Below, piece by piece: positions 4,532 to 7,736 of a DNA stretch of 7,736 nucleotides. Under the pieces are notes generated by a model. It saw nothing but the letters and a program-made list of their open reading frames with translations, had not been told where the DNA came from and did no database searches. Position 1 is the stretch's first letter; every line of letters begins with the position of its first letter. Source of the stretch: Eubacteriales bacterium (GTDB taxonomy: Bacteria > Bacillota > Clostridia > Christensenellales > CAG-138); NCBI GenBank assembly GCA_028701165.1, contig JAQVRG010000064.1:1-7736 (forward strand). Reading direction: 5' to 3'. A program made the translations under genes and the position numbers.

Positions 4532-6274
4532 ATGAAACGATGCAGTAGAGCCATGGCTTTACTTTTTGCATTGCTGGCGTTTTTTACGGCATTGCCAGCC
4601 CGGGCGGCGGCTTTTCATACCGACGTGCGGGTTCTGCTGTCTGTTGGCAAGAATAAGGAATTGTCCTTTACGCCGGTAGGGTCGTATCACATAAAGGAGG
4701 ATCCGTCCATAGAGGTGGGTGAAGGGGAGCTTGTTGTGAAGGCGGTGGGAAGCAGACCCGTCTTGCAGATAGGGGATAAAACGCTCACGGCGACCACCCT
4801 TACGCTTGTAAGTGATACCTATGGGGAAACGAAGGATTATATCAGGCTGAAGAACCAGGAATACGGAACCTGTACTTACCTTGGCAACATGACCTTTGAC
4901 GTATCCGGCGGTTTTGTGCGCGCGATCAATACGCTGCCGATCGAGCAGTATTTATACGGCGTGGTTCCTCACGAGATGAGCGATTCCTTTCCTGTGGAAG
5001 CGCTGAAAGCGCAGGCTGTATGCGCGCGCGGCTACGCCGTTACCAAATGCTCAAAAAACGCGGCCGGCACCTACGACATTTTGGATACGTCCAAGGATCA
5101 GGTGTATCGTGGCTACGCAAGCAAAAATAAGCGCGCCATCGCCGCGGTGGACGACACCAAAGGAAAGGTGCTTACCTATGAGGGCGATATCATCGAAGCG
5201 TTCTATTCCGCATCCAACGGCGGGCAGACGGAGCGTACGGGAAATGTATGGGAAACGGATCTGCCTTACTATACCAACGCCGATGATCCCTTTGATCTGA
5301 TGAACGCTTCAAGCTTGGAATACTTGGGCTTTATTCCGGCACAATACAATGAGGATACGCTTTCCCGCATGGATCAGCCGATTGCCGCAGCGTTGCAGCG
5401 CGCGGCGAACGAGGCGGCGGGGAAGACCGTCACGCTTGTTTCTACGGTGGACGTGCTTCCGTGTGAGCCTGCGTATGAAGCGCCGAGCCGCTGCTTTTCC
5501 AAAGCGAACATCACGCTGCTGGTGAACGACGGGCAAAAAGAGGGACAGGTCAACGTCGTATTGCAGCTTGACGAGCTGGACTTCGGCACATCGCGTAATG
5601 TGCTTGGTTTGATCGGAAGAAAAGCGACAAGCCTACGCATGCGCGGCGCGGAGCAGGGAAGCATGACTATAAAAGGTACCCGTTATGACGGCTGGTATTT
5701 GACCGTACGGCGTTACGGACACGGTATCGGTTTATCGCAGCGGAGCGCGCAAGAGCGCGCACGAAACGGACAGGCCTACACCGATATCCTTAGCTTCTAT
5801 TATATTAACACGGAGCTTGATACGATAGGCACCTTTGAAACGGCGCCGGAGCTTAGCGGCGATCGATATGAAATCGCGTCTTGGGGCGTTACCAATGTTG
5901 AGCCGAAAACCACGCCGGACAAGCTGCTGGACGGATTGAAAACCAAGGGCGAACGCCTGCTGATCGTTACGGCAAAGGGCGCGGAAAAGAAAGAAGATCC
6001 GGTTTGTACCGGCAATTTTGTGCGAACCGTTTATGACGAGGGGCGTTCCTTCATGGATGTGCCGATCATCATCTACGGCGATATCAACGGCGACGGTGTA
6101 ATCGGAACGGACGATGTTGCTACGCTGCGCAGCCATCTCATGCATGAAAAGGTGCTTTCCGGCGCTTATTTACGGGCGGCGGACGTCAACCGCGACGGCG
6201 AGGTTGACAGCATGGATCTGCTGCAGCTGCTCAAATATACCCAGGACGAAGCAAAGATTCGACAAGGGAGTTAA
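4532..6274 (+). CDS. Secreted SpoIID/LytB-domain enzyme with C-terminal dockerin
   Basis: The 580-residue protein has a signal peptide (basic start, hydrophobic 8-21, AxA site at 23-25), so it is exported. Residues about 30-95 resemble the N-terminal part of SpoIID proteins. The SpoIID/LytB core spans about 115-425 and has GVVPHEM (143-149) with E148 at the position of the catalytic Glu, EALKAQAVCARGYA (156-169), YSASNGGQTE (225-234) and GHGIGLSQ (396-403). SpoIID enzymes are lytic transglycosylases that cleave peptidoglycan glycans lacking stem peptides. Residues about 446-515 look like the small beta domain that often precedes clostridial dockerins. The C-terminus is a type I-like dockerin with two calcium loops: D517/N519/D521/D528 and D551/N553/D555/E557/D559/D562. 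GGAGGTG (4520-4526) precedes the ATG. The cohesin gene follows after 5 nt. The fusion makes a sporulation-only role unlikely. Confidence 0.9.
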   Translation: MKRCSRAMALLFALLAFFTALPARAAAFHTDVRVLLSVGKNKELSFTPVGSYHIKEDPSIEVGEGELVVKAVGSRPVLQIGDKTLTATTLTLVSDTYGETKDYIRLKNQEYGTCTYLGNMTFDVSGGFVRAINTLPIEQYLYGVVPHEMSDSFPVEALKAQAVCARGYAVTKCSKNAAGTYDILDTSKDQVYRGYASKNKRAIAAVDDTKGKVLTYEGDIIEAFYSASNGGQTERTGNVWETDLPYYTNADDPFDLMNASSLEYLGFIPAQYNEDTLSRMDQPIAAALQRAANEAAGKTVTLVSTVDVLPCEPAYEAPSRCFSKANITLLVNDGQKEGQVNVVLQLDELDFGTSRNVLGLIGRKATSLRMRGAEQGSMTIKGTRYDGWYLTVRRYGHGIGLSQRSAQERARNGQAYTDILSFYYINTELDTIGTFETAPELSGDRYEIASWGVTNVEPKTTPDKLLDGLKTKGERLLIVTAKGAEKKEDPVCTGNFVRTVYDEGRSFMDVPIIIYGDINGDGVIGTDDVATLRSHLMHEKVLSGAYLRAADVNRDGEVDSMDLLQLLKYTQDEAKIRQGS

Positions 6275-6279
6275 TCGAT

Positions 6280-7524
6280 ATGCGATATAGAAAGAGTATT
6301 ACTTTGGCGATATGCCTGCTATGGCTCATCAGCGCCTGCGCGAACACGTTTGCATCGGAGCTTTCCGTAAGCGCTGGGAGCACGGCCGTGCAGACGGGGG
6401 ATACGGTGGAGGTGAGCGTAACCGTAACGGGAAAAGAGATGGCGGTTGCGGAAGGCGTTTTCGATTATGATCCCGCGCTTTTGACCTATAAGGAAAGCGA
6501 CGGCGGCGCGGCGGATGGGTTTATCAATCTGATTTCCGCCGAAAAGAACGGCTCCTCTACGCTTATGTGCAAGATCGTATTTGAAGCGATCGGCAGCGGC
6601 GAAGCGGTCGTAAACGTTTCAATCGAACGCATTTTGAATTATGACGGCGATCAGCTCGACGGCGCGAAGGGCAGCACGACGGTCTCCGTTTCCGCCGCGC
6701 CCGTAGAAGCCACGCCGACGCCGGTTCCCGTTGATTATTCGAAAACAGGCGTGAAGGCGCAAAACATCACGGACGCGCCGTCGGAAATGTATATTTGGCG
6801 CAGCTTGGAAAACGTTACGATCCCTTCAAAGTATGAAGAGACGGAAACAACCTACCATGACGAAACCGTCATGGGCGCGGTGATAAAGGACTCCAATGCG
6901 CCGGAGCTTTTGTACCTTTCAGACGCGGCGGGTGAAAACGCGGCTTACTATATTTACGACCGCGCAAGCGATACGTTGTATCCTTACAGAACCATATCCT
7001 CCGTACTGAAAGCGTACATTCTTTTACAGCCGGACAGCGGCGTGCAGATTCCGGCAGGCTTTACACAGTCTTCGCTGACGGTTGGCGAAAAAGAAATCAC
7101 GGCATGGAAAAGCCAAGACGCACAAGGGGACGTTTATTTGGTATACGGACGCGATCCGCAAGGGGAGATCGGTTTCTTCGCCTATGATCCGGAAGGCGAA
7201 TCCGTGCAACGATACGCGACGCTGCCCGCAAGGCCGGTACTGCCCGAGCTTACGCCGTCGCCCACGAACGCGCCCGTAGAAGAAGCACCGGTGGAAAAGC
7301 CCGCGGTGGAAGATCAGAGCAATGCGCTTGTCCATATAGGAGAAGATGCGGTTACGCTGCAAAAGATGGTCTTTTGGGGAATCTGTGGCTTCGCGGCGCT
7401 GATGTTCGTGCTTTTCCTCGTTAGCGTGATATCGCATGCGATCGAAAAGAAACAGCGCAGGCGCAGGGCGGCCGAACGCCGCGCGGCACGCGACGCGATG
7501 AAGCGGCAGGGGCTTGACGGATAA
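6280..7524 (+). CDS. Membrane-anchored cohesin-domain protein
   Basis: This 414-residue surface protein starts with a signal peptide (hydrophobic 7-19). Cleavage could be after TFA (residue 25), or at a lipobox-like LISAC with C20. Residues about 27-138 look like a cohesin: V-x-x-G-D-T-VEVSVTV near 37-49, AEGVFDYDPALLTY (57-70) and a closing beta strand TTVSVSA (133-139). A Pro/Thr linker (140-152), an unassigned domain (about 155-316) with many Tyr and acidic residues, a second Pro/Glu linker (317-345), a transmembrane helix (364-386) and a strongly basic cytoplasmic tail (387-414) follow. Cohesins bind dockerins, and the preceding gene encodes one. Its ribosome site AAGGGAG (6264-6270) lies inside the upstream gene, so the two are probably co-translated. 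The likely role is to hold the dockerin enzyme at the cell surface. The cohesin call rests on pattern, not on a profile search. Confidence 0.8.
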   Translation: MRYRKSITLAICLLWLISACANTFASELSVSAGSTAVQTGDTVEVSVTVTGKEMAVAEGVFDYDPALLTYKESDGGAADGFINLISAEKNGSSTLMCKIVFEAIGSGEAVVNVSIERILNYDGDQLDGAKGSTTVSVSAAPVEATPTPVPVDYSKTGVKAQNITDAPSEMYIWRSLENVTIPSKYEETETTYHDETVMGAVIKDSNAPELLYLSDAAGENAAYYIYDRASDTLYPYRTISSVLKAYILLQPDSGVQIPAGFTQSSLTVGEKEITAWKSQDAQGDVYLVYGRDPQGEIGFFAYDPEGESVQRYATLPARPVLPELTPSPTNAPVEEAPVEKPAVEDQSNALVHIGEDAVTLQKMVFWGICGFAALMFVLFLVSVISHAIEKKQRRRRAAERRAARDAMKRQGLDG

Positions 7525-7543
7525 GAAGATAGACAGATAGCAA

Positions 7544-7574
7544 AAAGGAACCGCTCAGTTTGAGCGGTTCCTTT
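7544..7574. terminator. Bidirectional rho-independent terminator
   Basis: A perfect 14-bp stem (7544-7557 with 7561-7574) encloses a 3-nt loop, 19 bp after the cohesin gene stop. GC-rich pairs in the middle and A/T at the base give TTT after the stem on the plus strand and TTTTTG on the minus strand. It therefore ends the SpoIID-cohesin operon and also the convergent minus-strand gene at 7592. Confidence 0.88.
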
Positions 7575-7591
7575 ACACTGTTTATGTTGTG

Positions 7592-7735
7592 CTAGTCGCA
7601 GTAGCAGGAAGAATTACAGGGATTGTAGCAAGGGCTGTAGCAGGAATTATACCAAGGATACAGCGGGTAGGGATTATAATAATACGTGGAAAGATACGCG
7701 GTCTGCACATACGCAGTGTAACCCGGCATATCCAA
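7592..7735 (-). CDS. Tyr/Cys/Pro-rich small protein, C-terminal part
   Basis: On the minus strand a frame open at the right edge gives 47 residues before TAG (complement of 7592-7594). Twelve are Tyr and five are Cys; Pro, Asn and Ser make up much of the rest. The tail has Cys at regular four-residue steps: C-x3-C-x3-C-x3-C-x-C (CYSPCYNPCNSSCYC), followed by a final Asp. An in-frame ATG at 7729-7727 has no convincing ribosome site visible, so the start is probably outside the window. I do not recognise the family. Composition of this kind is seen in cross-linked spore-coat or surface proteins, which is only suggestive. The convergent terminator 18 bp downstream, with a T-run in this direction, supports a real gene. 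Confidence 0.6.
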   Translation of the reverse strand: MDMPGYTAYVQTAYLSTYYYNPYPLYPWYNSCYSPCYNPCNSSCYCD

Positions 7736-7736
7736 C

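Noticed and set aside
5732..6145. 137-codon minus-strand open frame opposite the SpoIID-dockerin gene
   Set aside because: It is a codon-bias shadow of the plus-strand gene, with no ribosome site and no recognisable domain.
7024..7437. 137-codon minus-strand open frame opposite the cohesin gene
   Set aside because: Arg/His-rich, low-complexity antisense translation of a real coding region with clear domains on the plus strand.
1..7736. CRISPR array, rRNA, riboswitch or transposase
   Set aside because: I saw no regularly spaced repeats, rRNA segments, recognisable riboswitch core or transposase motif; the only recombinase is the tyrosine integrase at the left edge.

Overview
The window looks like chromosomal DNA of an anaerobic, low-to-mid GC member of the Bacillota (Clostridia-like). 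The signs are strong Shine-Dalgarno sites, consensus sigma-A-type promoters, a clostridial-type tyrosine integrase, a SpoIID/LytB protein, and dockerin and cohesin modules. I cannot name a genus from the sequence.

Left end (1 to about 800): the end of an integrated mobile element. It holds the C-terminal part of a tyrosine recombinase (2-520, open at the left edge), a cluster of short inverted and direct repeats (529-592), a rho-independent terminator read on the minus strand (617-658), and an intact tRNA-Arg(CCU) on the minus strand (690-766). Next comes a broken 5' half of a second tRNA-Arg(CCU) (about 788-836, minus), whose anticodon loop is the centre of a perfect 10-bp inverted repeat that looks like a recombinase core site. 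A perfect-consensus promoter (855-883, minus) stands just upstream of the broken tRNA. My reading is that the element inserted into the anticodon loop of the host tRNA-Arg and brought a complete replacement tRNA, which is now expressed from the host tRNA promoter.

Middle (837-4399): a divergent intergenic region with a 15-bp tandem duplication leads to a probable operon on the plus strand. It encodes a UMF1/Atg22-type MFS transporter with a TTG start, a RadC-family JAB/MPN protein, and a thioredoxin-reductase-like flavoprotein that keeps its redox CxxC but lacks the usual NADPH-binding residues. A stand-alone Hpt (histidine phosphotransfer) protein follows, with its own promoter.

Right (4446-7574): a two-gene operon that is the most interesting part. 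The first gene encodes a secreted SpoIID/LytB-type peptidoglycan enzyme ending in a two-repeat dockerin. The second starts 5 nt later and encodes a cohesin-like module on a C-terminally membrane-anchored protein. Dockerins bind cohesins, so the pair predicts a cell wall enzyme tethered to the cell surface by a private cohesin-dockerin contact, outside any cellulose-degrading context. A bidirectional terminator (7544-7574) ends the operon. It also ends a convergent minus-strand gene (7592 to the right edge) that encodes a Tyr/Cys/Pro-rich protein tail.

No gene-free stretch exceeds 300 bases. The intergenic regions 521-689 and 837-1008 hold the repeats, terminator and promoters listed below.
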